DNA of 64,000 nt from CAMLJR01 sp964500675 (GCA_964500675.1 CAZCNY010000002.1:434001-498000); one strand, 5' to 3'; numbered from the stretch's first letter, positions 1-10,009 are shown. Notes: generated from the letters alone by a model not told the origin. Program-made: numbers and translations.

Positions 1-314
1 GCGTTGTCGGCTTTGAATTCTTCCCAGAACCCGACCACAGCATTGATTAGCAGCATCACTGCAATGATGACGAAATCTTCCCAATGATGCACGAGTGCCG
101 AGAGCAGCGCCGCGGCTTCGATCATCCACGGAATCGGACCCCAAAAATACGAAAGAAATTTTTGCAGCGGATTGATGCGCTGCTCTTGCAAGGCATTCGG
201 CCCGTATTGTTCGAAGCGGCGTATTGCTTCGGCGGCGCTGAGGCCGCGAGTGAGATCGGTATCGAGAATATCGCTGTTGTGCGCCGGTGCAGCAGCGTGT
301 TCGTGATCGATCAT
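1..314 (-). CDS. P-type cation (probably H+) ATPase, N-terminal fragment, cut by window edge
   Basis: Only the first 104 codons are present; the gene runs off the left edge. The start is the ATG at 314-312, preceded on the minus strand by a GGGAGT ribosome site. The translated part has the cation-ATPase N-terminal domain (residues about 14-55, with LTRGLSAAEAIRRFEQYGPN). It then enters the first membrane hairpin with FLSYFWGPIPWMIEAAALL and DFVIIAVMLLINAVVGFWEE. The FWGPIPWMIE and NAVVGFWEE segments are typical of type III plasma-membrane proton-pumping P-type ATPases. The catalytic DKTGT region lies outside the window, so ion specificity is inferred from the N-terminus only. Confidence 0.82.
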   Translation of the reverse strand, partial: MIDHEHAAAPAHNSDILDTDLTRGLSAAEAIRRFEQYGPNALQEQRINPLQKFLSYFWGPIPWMIEAAALLSALVHHWEDFVIIAVMLLINAVVGFWEEFKADN

Positions 315-347
315 CGCGCTTACTCCCTGCAATTAATTTCGGTAATG

Positions 348-1727
348 TTAATTGTCGCGCTTTGCCAGCGGCATACGTAATTCCACCGTGAGGCCTACGC
401 CGGTACTGCTCGGTGCAAACGTCACACTGCCGCGATGGATATGCGCGATTTCGCGCACGATGGCGAGTCCGAGTCCGCAGCCTTCGGCAGCGCTGCCGGG
501 CGGACGATAAAACGGCGTGCCCAATTTCTGCAAGTCCGCTGCCGGTACTCCGGGTCCGGCGTCAGCGACGATAAGTTCGACCGCGTCTCCGCTGCGATTC
601 AGATATACCTGAATGACGCTGTGACGCGGTGCGTAGCGCACGGCGTTGTCGAGTAAATTGCTGAGCAGTTCGCGCAACAGCAGCGCATTGCCGTGCACGT
701 GCAACGGTTGCACCGAAAATTCGAATTCGACGGCATAGCGCGCCGCGCGCAGCACGAAATCCGCTGCGGTCTCTTGCACCAGTTCGCGCAGGTCGACGAT
801 GGTTTCACCGATCGCCGCATTTTCGGTGTGTTCGAGACGCGCGAGCGAAAGCAGCTGGTTCGCCAGATGCGATGTGCGTTGCGTCGTCGCCAACAGCTGT
901 TGCAGAAGTATTGAAACATTGTCGGGCGGCTGCGCCAAATTGACTTCGATCTGTGTGCCGAGCGCGGCGAGCGGGGTGCGCAATTGGTGCGCCGCATCCG
1001 CTATAAAGCGCCGGTAACTGGCGAAAGAAGCGGAAAGTTTTTCTAACAGTTCGTTGATGCCGCGAATGATCGGCCGCAATTCAAGCGGTGCCGAGTTTTC
1101 GGGTAGCGGCTGCAAATCGCTGGTCGACCGGCTCGCGATTTCGTTGCGCAATTTTTCCACCGGCAATAATCCGGCGTGCACGCCGCTGACGACGACGGCA
1201 ATCGATGCAATAACAAGTACGCCTCCCAAAAACAACATGCTGAGAAATATTTGTTCGAGCAGTTGCGTGCGCCCTTTGGTGGTCTGGGCGACGGCGATAA
1301 GGATATCGGTGCCACCAAAGGTTTGGCGTAGCACGATCACGCGATAAGTTTTTTGGGTGAGCGAAACATCTTGAAAGGTATAACCGTTGGCACGCGGCGG
1401 GGCGATGACGGGGGCAATCGCCGCATCGCCCGCAATCGCTTCGCCCTGCGTCGTCCAGATGGCATAGATAACGCGGTCCTCGTTATTGGTCGCCAGCATC
1501 TCGGCGGCCGCGTGCGGCAGCTCCATGACATAGCGGCCATTTTGAAAAGCAATCTGGTTGGCGAGATCGCGCGCGTCGTCGATGAGGCCGGCATCGTAGG
1601 CGTTGACGGCGGCGCGCTGCGCGAGCACATAAGCCAACAGCACGCCGAGCAGCAGTATCGGTATCAGCGGCCACAATAAACGCCGCAACAAGACGCGGCG
1701 TAAGCTCGCTTCTGCAATTTCAGCCAT
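348..1727 (-). CDS. Two-component sensor histidine kinase, TctE/QseC-like
   Basis: 459-residue inner-membrane kinase. An N-terminal membrane helix (about residues 14-36) is followed by a periplasmic 2CSK_N-like sensor region. A second helix (about 160-185) leads to a HAMP linker. The phosphoacceptor H-box is FIADAAHQLRTPLAAL (about 240-255). The ATPase domain carries an N-box (LLSNLLDNAVRYAP), a G1 box (DAGPGVP) and a G2 box (GCGLGLAIV). It lies downstream of the response regulator and overlaps it by 8 bases, so the two are translationally coupled. The TctE-type sensor is often linked to carboxylate sensing in known members, but the ligand here cannot be told. Confidence 0.9.
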   Translation of the reverse strand: MAEIAEASLRRVLLRRLLWPLIPILLLGVLLAYVLAQRAAVNAYDAGLIDDARDLANQIAFQNGRYVMELPHAAAEMLATNNEDRVIYAIWTTQGEAIAGDAAIAPVIAPPRANGYTFQDVSLTQKTYRVIVLRQTFGGTDILIAVAQTTKGRTQLLEQIFLSMLFLGGVLVIASIAVVVSGVHAGLLPVEKLRNEIASRSTSDLQPLPENSAPLELRPIIRGINELLEKLSASFASYRRFIADAAHQLRTPLAALGTQIEVNLAQPPDNVSILLQQLLATTQRTSHLANQLLSLARLEHTENAAIGETIVDLRELVQETAADFVLRAARYAVEFEFSVQPLHVHGNALLLRELLSNLLDNAVRYAPRHSVIQVYLNRSGDAVELIVADAGPGVPAADLQKLGTPFYRPPGSAAEGCGLGLAIVREIAHIHRGSVTFAPSSTGVGLTVELRMPLAKRDN

Positions 1728-2397
1728 TGGCGGAGGGTTCTTCTAACAGATAGCCCAAGCCGCGCACGGTGCGTATGGCGACATCGCTGCCTTCGATTTT
1801 GCTGCGCACGCGGTGCACATAAGCCTCGATGGCGTTCTGACTGAGATCGCTCTGCCAATCGGTGATGGCTTGAATCAGTTGATCTTTCGAAACGATTTTG
1901 CCCGCGCGCCCAACCAAATATTCGAGCACGCTCCATTCGCGCGCCGATAAATCGATGCACTCGCTATTGACGAAGGCGCGCTTGCCGACCGTATCCAATT
2001 CCAATTTTCCGATGACGATGCGCGGACTCGCACTATTCATGCGGCGGCGCAGCAAAGCGCGCACGCGAGCGTGCAGCTCGGGTGTCGCGATTGGCTTGAT
2101 CACGTAATCGTCGGCGCCTTCGTCCAAACCCTTCACGCGCTCATCGAGCCCGTCGCGCGCCGTTAAGATCAACACGGGCACCTGCTGGCCGCGCTCACGC
2201 AGGGTGCGAATCACGCTGTGGCCGTCGCTATCGGGCAGTCCGAGATCGAGCAAAATCAAATCGAAACTTTCAATGGTTGCGCATTGCAGCGCCGCGCTCG
2301 CGGTTTCAACCCAATCGACGGCGTAACCTTCGCGACGCAGCGAGGTGGCGATGGTCGAGCCGAGCGTTTTATCGTCTTCGACAATTAATATGCGCAT
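1720..2397 (-). CDS. OmpR-family response regulator
   Basis: 225 residues. The receiver domain (1-115) has the acidic pocket in LIVEDDKTLG, the phosphoacceptor Asp in LILLDLGLPDSDG, the Thr in LILTARD and the Lys in DDYVIKPI. The C-terminal winged-helix DNA-binding domain (about 130-220) ends in a typical VHRVRSKIEG...RTVRGLGYLLE segment. It is the first gene of the pair with the kinase at 348-1727. It probably regulates its own operon or the adjacent ATPase, which lies downstream on the same strand; that target is inferred from position only. Confidence 0.93.
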   Translation of the reverse strand: MRILIVEDDKTLGSTIATSLRREGYAVDWVETASAALQCATIESFDLILLDLGLPDSDGHSVIRTLRERGQQVPVLILTARDGLDERVKGLDEGADDYVIKPIATPELHARVRALLRRRMNSASPRIVIGKLELDTVGKRAFVNSECIDLSAREWSVLEYLVGRAGKIVSKDQLIQAITDWQSDLSQNAIEAYVHRVRSKIEGSDVAIRTVRGLGYLLEEPSANG

Positions 2398-2947
2398 GGG
2401 TTATTCCCGGTGAAGTCTACTTAGTTGAGTCAGTCAAGCGTCAGTGCCGCGCACCACAATGCGCGGCGAGTATGTTCGCTTCGTCGCAGCAGCCATTAAA
2501 TACGATCTCTATCCCTGCCGGTCAACTAACTTTTGTCAAATGGAGCTGTTCCATGTTGCCTCTCGGGTGATGTGTGCAGAATTGCGACGCGTCAGACCAG
2601 TGTAAGGAAAGTGTCGATAGAGAAGCAGTATCGAAGTTTATCGCGTCGGCGAAAAGGATTGTTTCTGCACGGTTGTCTGCAAGTATCGTCGGACAATTTT
2701 GTCGGCAAAAGTTGCAGAAAACGTTTTCGCTGTCGCGGCGGAAAACTTTTTAAATTAAGGAAACAAAGAGTTATGTGTTTTTTTATAGATGGTATTCATA
2801 TTGCTCTGCAACTTCCAGATTTTCAAATCGACGAGTGCTTCAGAGAGAGTCTCAATGTCCACAGACGCAATGTCTAAAGATGCAGTGTTTAAAGACGCAG
2901 TGCCTCAAAACAATTTTTTCGATCCGATCGATTTTTCAGGACCAACC
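2398..2947. other. Non-coding interval between divergent genes
   Basis: About 550 bases between the response regulator (minus) and the reductase (plus). No convincing gene or RNA structure is visible. In-frame upstream starts for the reductase exist at 2789 and 2855 and would shorten the gap. The interval must hold promoters for both directions, but no box is clear enough to mark. Confidence 0.5.
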
Positions 2948-4057
2948 ATGAAAAGAGTTTTTGTCAGCGGGGCAACCGGCTTTCTCGGTGGCGCAGTTGT
3001 AACGCGTTTATTGCAGGCGATTCCGGCATCATCGCTGTTGTTGTTGGTGCGGGCGGAATGTGTAAGCGCGGCGATCGAGCGCGTCCGCAATAATTTGCTG
3101 GCGTTAGGAGCCTCGAATAGCGCGCTACAACAACTGGGCGGCGACAACATTTTGCTCGGCGATTTTACCGATGTCGCCGCATTTGCCGATGACGAGCGAT
3201 TGGATAGCGTCACGCATGTCATCAATTGCGCCGCGGTGACATCGTTCGGCAACAACCCGCTGATCTGGCCGGTTAATGTCGACGGTACGTTTGCGTTCGC
3301 GCGCCGCATGGCGGAGGTGGCCAATTTACGCCGCTTTCTGCATGTCGGCACGGCGATGGCGTGCGGTGCCGCGCAACAATCGCCGGTGCGTGAGTCATGG
3401 CTGTTGGCGCCAAGCGAAGAGCATTTAGTTGCGTATACGGCGTCTAAGGCCGCGATCGAAAACAAACTGCGCGAAGAGTTGCCGGACCTGCCGTTAATTG
3501 TCGCGCGGCCGTCGATCGTTGTCGGACACAGTGAACTCGGTTGCAAACCTTCGAGCAGTATTTTCTGGGTTTTTCGCCTCGGACAATTGCTGGGACAATT
3601 TACCTGCGCGCTCAGTGAAAAAATCGATGTCATCCCCGTCGATTATTGTGCCGAAGCGCTTGCGCATCTGTTGCTCAAACCGCAGCTTGCGTACGATCTT
3701 TATCATATTTCCGCCGGTACGGATTCAAGCTGCACGTTCGCTGAAATCGAAGCCGAAATGGCGTCGGCTCTAGGGCAACCCGCGCTCGGTCGTAACTATA
3801 AACAAATTAACCGCGATAAATTATCGGCGCTGGCAAAAGAAATCGAAACGAAAATCGGTTCTTGCAATCGTCGCCTCGTGCTTAAAGCGATGCGATTGTA
3901 CGCCGGGTTTGCCGAGCTTAATTATGTATTCGATAACGGCCGGCTTTTGGCCGAAGCCATCGCGCCGGCTCCGCGATTTAGCAGTTACGTCGGCAGCTGT
4001 GCGGTATCGACGCGCAGTTTGAGTATTCAAGAGCAAATGCAGGCGGATTTTAAATAA
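2948..4057 (+). CDS. NAD(P)-dependent SDR-type reductase, male-sterility/thioester-reductase-like
   Basis: 369 residues from the chosen ATG, which has AGGA six bases upstream and begins directly with the Rossmann strand MKRVFVSGATGFLGGAVV (GxxGFLG dinucleotide motif). An active-site YTASKAAIE (YxxxK) sits about residue 160. The sequence VINCAAVTSFG and the extended layout match the NAD_binding_4 (fatty acyl-CoA/thioester reductase) branch rather than sugar epimerases. An ATG at 2855 in the same frame would add 31 residues of low-complexity N-terminus. The next gene, a GT39 glycosyltransferase, starts 11 bases after the stop, so the two probably share a transcript. The substrate is unknown. 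Confidence 0.8.
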   Translation: MKRVFVSGATGFLGGAVVTRLLQAIPASSLLLLVRAECVSAAIERVRNNLLALGASNSALQQLGGDNILLGDFTDVAAFADDERLDSVTHVINCAAVTSFGNNPLIWPVNVDGTFAFARRMAEVANLRRFLHVGTAMACGAAQQSPVRESWLLAPSEEHLVAYTASKAAIENKLREELPDLPLIVARPSIVVGHSELGCKPSSSIFWVFRLGQLLGQFTCALSEKIDVIPVDYCAEALAHLLLKPQLAYDLYHISAGTDSSCTFAEIEAEMASALGQPALGRNYKQINRDKLSALAKEIETKIGSCNRRLVLKAMRLYAGFAELNYVFDNGRLLAEAIAPAPRFSSYVGSCAVSTRSLSIQEQMQADFK

Positions 4058-4067
4058 TTCGATCGCC

Positions 4068-5768
4068 ATGGCGTTAGAAACTCTCTCGAATTTGTTTGCA
4101 TCGATCGCGCGGCTGCGAACACGCACGCAAAGCGAATCGTTCGGCGTGTTGACGCGCTATAGCATGCCATTGCTGTTTGTCATGATGGCGTTGTATTGCG
4201 TGATCGGGTTTACCGGATTCGATCCGGCGCGGCAAGATGAAGCGTATATTTTCGATATTATTCTCGAATACTGGCGCGGTCGCGCATCGGTTGTGCCGTT
4301 GCTCGCGGGACACCCGTACATGGAGAAGCCGCCGCTGTATTATTTGCTCGCCAGTTTCAGTATGCGCGCGTTTATGCCATGGCTATCGCCATACGCCGCG
4401 GCGCGTATCTGCTCTGGATTGCTGGTAGCGGTTTCGACGTTATGCATCGCTTATGCTAGCCGCTTGACCTGGGGTGAAGGCAGCGGCCGTTTTGCCGCGT
4501 TGGCGCTGTTGTGCAGCGTTGGCCTTTTTGTACCGGCGCACATGATGCTCACCGACAACGCGCAAATGACAGGTTGCGCTCTGGCGCTGTTGGGGCTGTG
4601 TGGATACACCAAGAACAAATGGTGGAGCGGACTTGCGCTCGGCACCGGCGCGGGCTTTGCATTTTTATCGAAGGGATTGTTGGGGCCTGGCGTTATCGGT
4701 TTGGCAGCATTGTTCCTGTTGATGTGGCCGCGCTGGCGCACGCGCGCTTACCTCGCGATGCTGGTGTTGGCGTTCGTGGCGGCAACGCCGTGGCTGCTGA
4801 TTTGGCCGCTCGATCTTTATCGAAATTCACCGGGACTGTTTTATGAATGGCTGACACAAAATAATTTTGCGCGTTTCGCGGGAACAGCGCCCGCGTATTT
4901 AAACGCGGTCAAAGAAAAGAATTTCTGGTATACAAAATTTCTCTGGGGCACGTTTCCAACGCTGCCGTTGGCGATTACCAGTATCCGACGCCATCGTGCG
5001 ACGCTGACCGAGCAGCCGGCGTTGCAGATCGGACTCGCATTTGCGGTGGCGATGATTTTGGTGCTCGCTGCTTCGGCGACGCTGCGCGCGATCTATGCAC
5101 TGCCGCTATTGCTCGCGTTCGCATTGATCGCCGCGCCGGTGCTGCGCACGCCGCCGCTGTGGTTTAGATTGAGCGCGAATGCGGCGCGTTATCTATTTGT
5201 TGTCGGGGCGCTGCTGATTTGGGGCTATTGGTTCATTGCGCGCGCACGGAAAACACATCAGTTGTCGCAACACGTGCTGGCGGTCGCGATGCCGCATCGG
5301 CATTTCCATGGCGTAGCGGCGCTGTTGGCGATAGCGATAACGGCGCTTTGGTTGGCGTGCCAGCGCGCTTGGGGAGAGCAGCAATGGCGGCGATCGGCCG
5401 ATTGGTACAACAGTATTTTTTGTCTGTTGGCGTTGTTTTCGCTGCTATGTTTGCCTGCCCTGTCCGCGAAGGGTAGTTATCGTCATGTGTTTCATCAGCT
5501 CGGCCATTATTTACCGCGCGAAGGTTGTGTCGACAGTATCGGTCTCGGTGAATCGCAGCAGGGTATGCTCGATTATCTGTTAAATCTAAAAACAGTGATC
5601 ATCTCGAATGCGCAGGTCGCGCAATGCAACGCGTTGCTGATCGATACCGATGTAAATTCGCCGATACCGTATTTCGGTGCTGAGTGGGGTCTGCGTTGGC
5701 AGGGTGCACGCGATCGCAACGATCACGAAGTTTTTTATCTTTTTACGCGGCGCAATACGTCGAACTGA
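4068..5768 (+). CDS. Membrane glycosyltransferase, GT39/ArnT-like
   Basis: 566 residues with about ten or more predicted membrane helices. The first periplasmic loop holds the acidic catalytic motif RQDEAY (about residue 52) and the EKPPLYY motif (about 87). Both are typical of polyprenyl-phosphate-dependent glycosyltransferases of the ArnT/dolichyl-phosphate-mannose transferase group. Such enzymes transfer a sugar from a lipid carrier to lipid A or other periplasmic acceptors. The C-terminal part (about 430-560) is a soluble periplasmic domain. It follows the reductase by 11 bases. No other cell-envelope sugar genes are adjacent, so acceptor and donor are open. Confidence 0.85.
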   Translation: MALETLSNLFASIARLRTRTQSESFGVLTRYSMPLLFVMMALYCVIGFTGFDPARQDEAYIFDIILEYWRGRASVVPLLAGHPYMEKPPLYYLLASFSMRAFMPWLSPYAAARICSGLLVAVSTLCIAYASRLTWGEGSGRFAALALLCSVGLFVPAHMMLTDNAQMTGCALALLGLCGYTKNKWWSGLALGTGAGFAFLSKGLLGPGVIGLAALFLLMWPRWRTRAYLAMLVLAFVAATPWLLIWPLDLYRNSPGLFYEWLTQNNFARFAGTAPAYLNAVKEKNFWYTKFLWGTFPTLPLAITSIRRHRATLTEQPALQIGLAFAVAMILVLAASATLRAIYALPLLLAFALIAAPVLRTPPLWFRLSANAARYLFVVGALLIWGYWFIARARKTHQLSQHVLAVAMPHRHFHGVAALLAIAITALWLACQRAWGEQQWRRSADWYNSIFCLLALFSLLCLPALSAKGSYRHVFHQLGHYLPREGCVDSIGLGESQQGMLDYLLNLKTVIISNAQVAQCNALLIDTDVNSPIPYFGAEWGLRWQGARDRNDHEVFYLFTRRNTSN

Positions 5769-6061
5769 CATAGTGCTGACGGCGCGATTTCTCGGCACTG
5801 ATATTTTTCAAAGAACGGCTTTTAGCCCATGAAAATCGCTGTGATCCGAGTCTCATCACCAGTGCTTTTTTTCTGATTGTTCAGTATCGGTTTAGTTTTC
5901 TCTGCGTAAACTCCTTTAAAAATTTGTTTGCGGCCTGTCAACCGACGCCTGCTTTGTTCGTTAAGTGAAATGGATTACCGGAGCGCCGATCGCGTTCGGC
6001 GCGGCGCATGCGTTATTCGGCGCTGTTATCACCCACGCAACTAAAACGGAAGGGGTTAATC

Positions 6062-7819
6062 ATGAACACTGGAGATAAGAGTCGTGCTGCTCTGCCGCGG
6101 CTGGCGATTGGCGGCTTAGCAATTTTACTGGCGGCTTGCGGTGGGAGCGGCGGAGGCGGCTCGTCGTCGCCGACGCCGACCTCGGGCACCGGGACCATGA
6201 ATTTGGCGATCACCGATGGTCCTAGCGATAACTTTTCTCATGTTTGGGTCACCATCACCGAGATCGCATTGCATCAATCGCAGGATCAGGTGTGGGATCG
6301 CACCGATGCGACCTGGCAGCAGTTTCCGATCTCTCCGACAACCGTTGATTTGACCACGCTCAACAACGGGGTGCTCGATAAATTGCTGGCCGGAGTGACA
6401 TTGCCGGTCGGCACTTACAGACAGATTCGTTTTTTCTTCGCGGGTGCTGACGATGCGCTGACAACATCGGCGCAGAGTACGATGGATAGCAACGGCACGC
6501 CGCTGCAATACAACGATCAGGTTGAATACACCAACACCAATAACGGTTCCGGTACATTGCTTGAAGCCCCGCTTGAAGTTGCCGCGCCCGTGCAAGGCAT
6601 TCAATTAGTCGGAACATTTCAGGTAGCGACCAATTCACCGTTGAATCTGGCGGTGGACTTCGATCTCGACAAGGACATCGTGCCGTTCCGCGATGAAGGC
6701 ATTACCGCGTTCGCACTGCGGCCCAATTTGCGCTATTTCGATTTGGATAACGCCGGCGCGATTACGGGTAGCGTCGACACCGCAGCGCTGTGTCACAGCG
6801 CTGCCGCGCCGACATCGAGTTGCGCATACAATCTTGTGATCAAAGCGGAGCGGCTCTCGGCCGATGGTTCACGCTATTTCGTGCAACGCGCTACCAGCGT
6901 CAAATCCGACGGCACGTTCACGCTATTTCCATTACCCGTACAAAACGGCAGCGGTCATCCAATGAAATACGATGTTTTGATTCGCGGCCGCAATATGGAA
7001 ACAACGATCGTGCAACAGGTGCCTGTCACAGCCGGTAGCGCTGGCAGTGACGTCGCGATCAATCCGACCGCGATACAAAGTGGACCGCTGCCGATCACAA
7101 TCAATGCCGGTGAGTATTACGCACAGTTCGCGACGCCGCTGCAACCGCTAACCAGCGGGTGGGCATTGTTTCAAGAAACGCTGCCTAATTCGGTGCCTTA
7201 CGAAGTGCGTTGGGATAGCACGGAGCCGTTCACTGGTTTGTTGTACAACAACTTGCTTACCTCGTCCGGCATCGCGTTGTCGCCGGGACCATTGCACGTC
7301 GCCGCTTTCAATAACGGCTTAGCGTTGACATTCAATGACGTTACACCCAGCGAAGGTTTGGGCGGCTACTCGGTGGCGACGAATGCGAATGCCTATTACA
7401 CGCTGAGCAGCAACACGACGCTGTTGGCACCGTCATCGGGTTCGACACAAACCTTCACGCCGCCGGTGCCAACCATTGCTGCAGGTGTCGAGCCGGGAAC
7501 GTTGAGCGGAAGTATCGTGGCGACGAATCGGGAGGGCTACGATCACGGCCAGCTGGTGGTTCAACATTTTGGCAATATCATCACCAGTACCGATATCAGC
7601 ACGGCGCTTCAGACCGGCAGCGGCACATACACGATCGCAGGCTTGCCGGCCGGTTCGGCAAGCGCGCCGGTCGCGGGTGCTTATTACTTCGCGTACGTAC
7701 GGTTGTGGAATACGACAGCGGTTCCACATCAAAAACACGCGCGGATTATTCCTGTCAGCGGCATGATCGATTTGCGCAAAACCAGCACCGCAAGCGGATT
7801 CAACGTGACTATTCCGTAG
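6062..7819 (+). CDS. DUF4382-domain lipoprotein
   Basis: 585 residues. The ATG at 6062 has a strong GGAAGGGG ribosome site; an upstream in-frame ATG at 6008 has none. A lipoprotein signal ends in LAILLAAC (lipobox Cys about residue 29) followed by a Gly/Ser/Pro linker. The DUF4382 domain (about 45-230) starts with TMNLAITDGPSDNFSHVWVT, the characteristic opening of this family. The rest is beta-rich with carboxypeptidase-like repeats. It is probably anchored to the outer membrane. The function of DUF4382 is not established. It is followed by a shared terminator with the convergent phosphoesterase. Confidence 0.88.
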   Translation: MNTGDKSRAALPRLAIGGLAILLAACGGSGGGGSSSPTPTSGTGTMNLAITDGPSDNFSHVWVTITEIALHQSQDQVWDRTDATWQQFPISPTTVDLTTLNNGVLDKLLAGVTLPVGTYRQIRFFFAGADDALTTSAQSTMDSNGTPLQYNDQVEYTNTNNGSGTLLEAPLEVAAPVQGIQLVGTFQVATNSPLNLAVDFDLDKDIVPFRDEGITAFALRPNLRYFDLDNAGAITGSVDTAALCHSAAAPTSSCAYNLVIKAERLSADGSRYFVQRATSVKSDGTFTLFPLPVQNGSGHPMKYDVLIRGRNMETTIVQQVPVTAGSAGSDVAINPTAIQSGPLPITINAGEYYAQFATPLQPLTSGWALFQETLPNSVPYEVRWDSTEPFTGLLYNNLLTSSGIALSPGPLHVAAFNNGLALTFNDVTPSEGLGGYSVATNANAYYTLSSNTTLLAPSSGSTQTFTPPVPTIAAGVEPGTLSGSIVATNREGYDHGQLVVQHFGNIITSTDISTALQTGSGTYTIAGLPAGSASAPVAGAYYFAYVRLWNTTAVPHQKHARIIPVSGMIDLRKTSTASGFNVTIP

Positions 7820-7830
7820 CGGTACGCGTG

Positions 7831-7868
7831 AAAAAAAGCAAAGGGGCTCGCATGAGCCCCTTTATTTT
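7831..7868. terminator. Bidirectional rho-independent terminator
   Basis: A perfect 9-base stem AAGGGGCTC (7841-7849) and GAGCCCCTT (7854-7862) with loop GCAT is flanked by an A-run (7831-7837) and a T-rich run (7861-7870). It serves both the DUF4382 gene and the convergent phosphoesterase gene. Confidence 0.92.
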
Positions 7869-7876
7869 TTTCGTAT

Positions 7877-9145
7877 CTATTCCCGATGTTCGTTATTAAA
7901 ACCGAATAAATCCGACATCACCGGTACATCTTTGTCGCAGGCGTGGTTCAGACACGGTAAATCAAATCCCGCTTCGAGCGATTTCAACAGCGAGAAATGA
8001 TTGTAACGGGTTGTGCTCTGCAATTTATGCACACCGTAATTGGTATCGACGACAAACATCACGCGATTATTGTTCGGCGCGGTGCTGTAGTCGTTTTCAT
8101 CCCACAACAATACGATGGCGTCGTGCCCTTCATGCCACGCGCGCGAATGTTTGATCGCGGTGACAATGCGCGCAACCGCTTGATCGCCGCGTTGGATCAG
8201 CGCCGGATTCAAACTCGCCTGCGTGCCATCGGAACTCGGATCGTAATTGCAGAATGCGCCGGCGTTGCCGCGGCCGTGCTGATCGTTGCATTGATTGGGC
8301 GCGATGAACGCGAAATTCGGCACGTGTCCCGACGCGAGATCGGCGTATAAGCCGTCATCGCCGATGAAATCGACGCTGTTTTTCAAGCTGTTGTTGCGCG
8401 CGTAGCCTTCCTGCGTGCTCTTGAAGTAAACGAACGGATTATGTTTCGCGGCATACAGCGCGACGACATCGTTCTGCGACAGCGGCGGATTCAGTGCCGG
8501 TAGAATTTTGCTGAAATCGGTGTTGTTCGTGTAAACCCCATCGCTGACATCCACGCCATCGGCGCCCGCGGCCGGCAAATTTTCCTGATAGCTTTTCCAG
8601 CTGTAACCGCGCGCGACGAGTTGATCGGCGATGGTGATGCCGAGTACATCGGTTGCAGCGGGAATCGATTGCACGCCGTCGATATTGTTTTCACCGGGAG
8701 TGCCCTGTGCTTCATTGGTGGTATCGACGGCGACGGTAGCCGCTTCGGTACCGGTGCCGGCGATCGGGCAGATGTTCGAGCTTTTCGGGTTATCGGTATT
8801 TGTCACACCCGTGGACAAATTCGTGCTGCACGCGCCGTTATGCCAGTCGGGATAATTGTCCGAGAGCACACCGAAATTCGAGCCGCCGACGACTTCGAGG
8901 TAATTGGTCAAACTGGGATGCGCGATCGCGAAATAATTATTCGCCAGGTTGGCGGAATCGGCCAGCGCATTGATGAACGGTGCATTCGGGTTATTGCGAA
9001 TCTGATCGTAGCCGTGGTTCTCCATCATGATCACAAAAACGTGATCGAGACGCGGAATACCGTGCGGGGTCGGGCCGGTCGCGGCACAGCTGAAGTTGGC
9101 GGCTGCGGCGCCGAGAATGCCGAGCCAGGCGCTTGATCTTTTCAT
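7877..9145 (-). CDS. Secreted phosphoesterase, PF04185 (phospholipase C/acid phosphatase family)
   Basis: 422 residues, with a GAGGAT ribosome site seven bases before the ATG. The signal peptide is about residues 1-21. The mature part begins near IPRLDHVFVIMMENHGYDQI, the metal-binding and active-site opening of PF04185 enzymes (ENxxYD type). Later features include the asparagine-rich FAIAHPSLTNYL and the DENDYS segment (about 350), which supplies further metal ligands. It hydrolyses phosphate esters outside the cytoplasm; lipid or phosphomonoester specificity cannot be decided. A second, longer member of the family is at 21654-23483. Confidence 0.88.
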   Translation of the reverse strand: MKRSSAWLGILGAAAANFSCAATGPTPHGIPRLDHVFVIMMENHGYDQIRNNPNAPFINALADSANLANNYFAIAHPSLTNYLEVVGGSNFGVLSDNYPDWHNGACSTNLSTGVTNTDNPKSSNICPIAGTGTEAATVAVDTTNEAQGTPGENNIDGVQSIPAATDVLGITIADQLVARGYSWKSYQENLPAAGADGVDVSDGVYTNNTDFSKILPALNPPLSQNDVVALYAAKHNPFVYFKSTQEGYARNNSLKNSVDFIGDDGLYADLASGHVPNFAFIAPNQCNDQHGRGNAGAFCNYDPSSDGTQASLNPALIQRGDQAVARIVTAIKHSRAWHEGHDAIVLLWDENDYSTAPNNNRVMFVVDTNYGVHKLQSTTRYNHFSLLKSLEAGFDLPCLNHACDKDVPVMSDLFGFNNEHRE

Positions 9146-9475
9146 TGTGAAATCCTCATGGCGAAAATTGCGTCGGGGAAGAGCACAGGCGCGCTAATGG
9201 GTTGTTCGGTGAAAAATAGAGCGCGTCGATTGTGTCGATGCGCCATCCAACGCAATGCGACGCATCGCCGCTCAAACTAGAGCGGTTTTGTTGCAATTGG
9301 ATTTAATTTTTTTGAATCAAAGAAAAAGTATATTTTTTCAGGCAGATAAAAAGTCTCATGCTTTTGTCCGCCGTGTGACGGTTTTGTGATGGATGGATTT
9401 ATTGGCGCCGCGCAAAAAAAATCGGCGCGTGTCGCGCCGACGATGAGCGATTGGCAATATTTCTCGCCTGTCCGG
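9146..9475. other. Non-coding interval
   Basis: 330 bases between two minus-strand genes. It includes an A+T-rich patch at about 9290-9350 that could hold the promoter of the phosphoesterase. No RNA gene or repeat is seen. Confidence 0.5.
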
Positions 9476-10009
9476 TTAATAGCCTGGTGGCGGCGGCGGG
9501 TAATAAGCGGGGGGCGGATAGTAAGCTGGTGCAGGGTAATAAGCGGGAGCGCTGCGATAGCGCGGATATTCCATTCGCGGCAATTGATTACCCTTGGCGT
9601 ACATGCACTGCTCGTAGGCGACATCGTAGCGGCGTTGTAATTGCGAGGTCGAGCGCACCGCGTTGTTGTTGCCGGCGGCTGCACCTAGCAATAAACCGGC
9701 GCCTGCACCCGCGCCTGCGGCGCGCGACGAGTCTCCGAGCGCGGCACCGGCTGCGGCGCCGAGCGCGGCACCCGTCACCGCACCCGAGACTGCGTTGGTG
9801 CGCGCGTTCTCTTGCGGATCGACGCCGATTTGCGCGCGCGCAAACTGCATGCACACCGCGTTATCGTTTTGAAATGCCTCGAACGATTTATTTTTGCCGG
9901 GCATGACCGCAACGTTGGGACCCGCCGGCAGCGTAGGCGTGCATGCACTCAAACCAATTCCACTCAGCGCCGTGAGGCCGCTCAAAACAGTAACGAAAAT
10001 TCTGCGCAT
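9476..10009 (-). CDS. Glycine-zipper envelope lipoprotein with Pro/Tyr-rich tail
   Basis: 177 residues from the ATG at 10009, which has GGAG nine bases upstream (other in-frame ATGs at 10024 and 10015). The signal ends in GIGLSAC, a lipobox. The central part (about 75-115) is an Ala/Gly zipper, with repeats such as GAALGAAAGAALG and GAGAGLLLGAAAG, which usually packs in a membrane. The C-terminus is a repeated Pro/Tyr motif (APAYYP, PPAYYP) ending in PPPPPGY. This matches YMGG/glycine-zipper family proteins of the outer envelope. A precise role is not known. Confidence 0.78.
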   Translation of the reverse strand: MRRIFVTVLSGLTALSGIGLSACTPTLPAGPNVAVMPGKNKSFEAFQNDNAVCMQFARAQIGVDPQENARTNAVSGAVTGAALGAAAGAALGDSSRAAGAGAGAGLLLGAAAGNNNAVRSTSQLQRRYDVAYEQCMYAKGNQLPRMEYPRYRSAPAYYPAPAYYPPPAYYPPPPPGY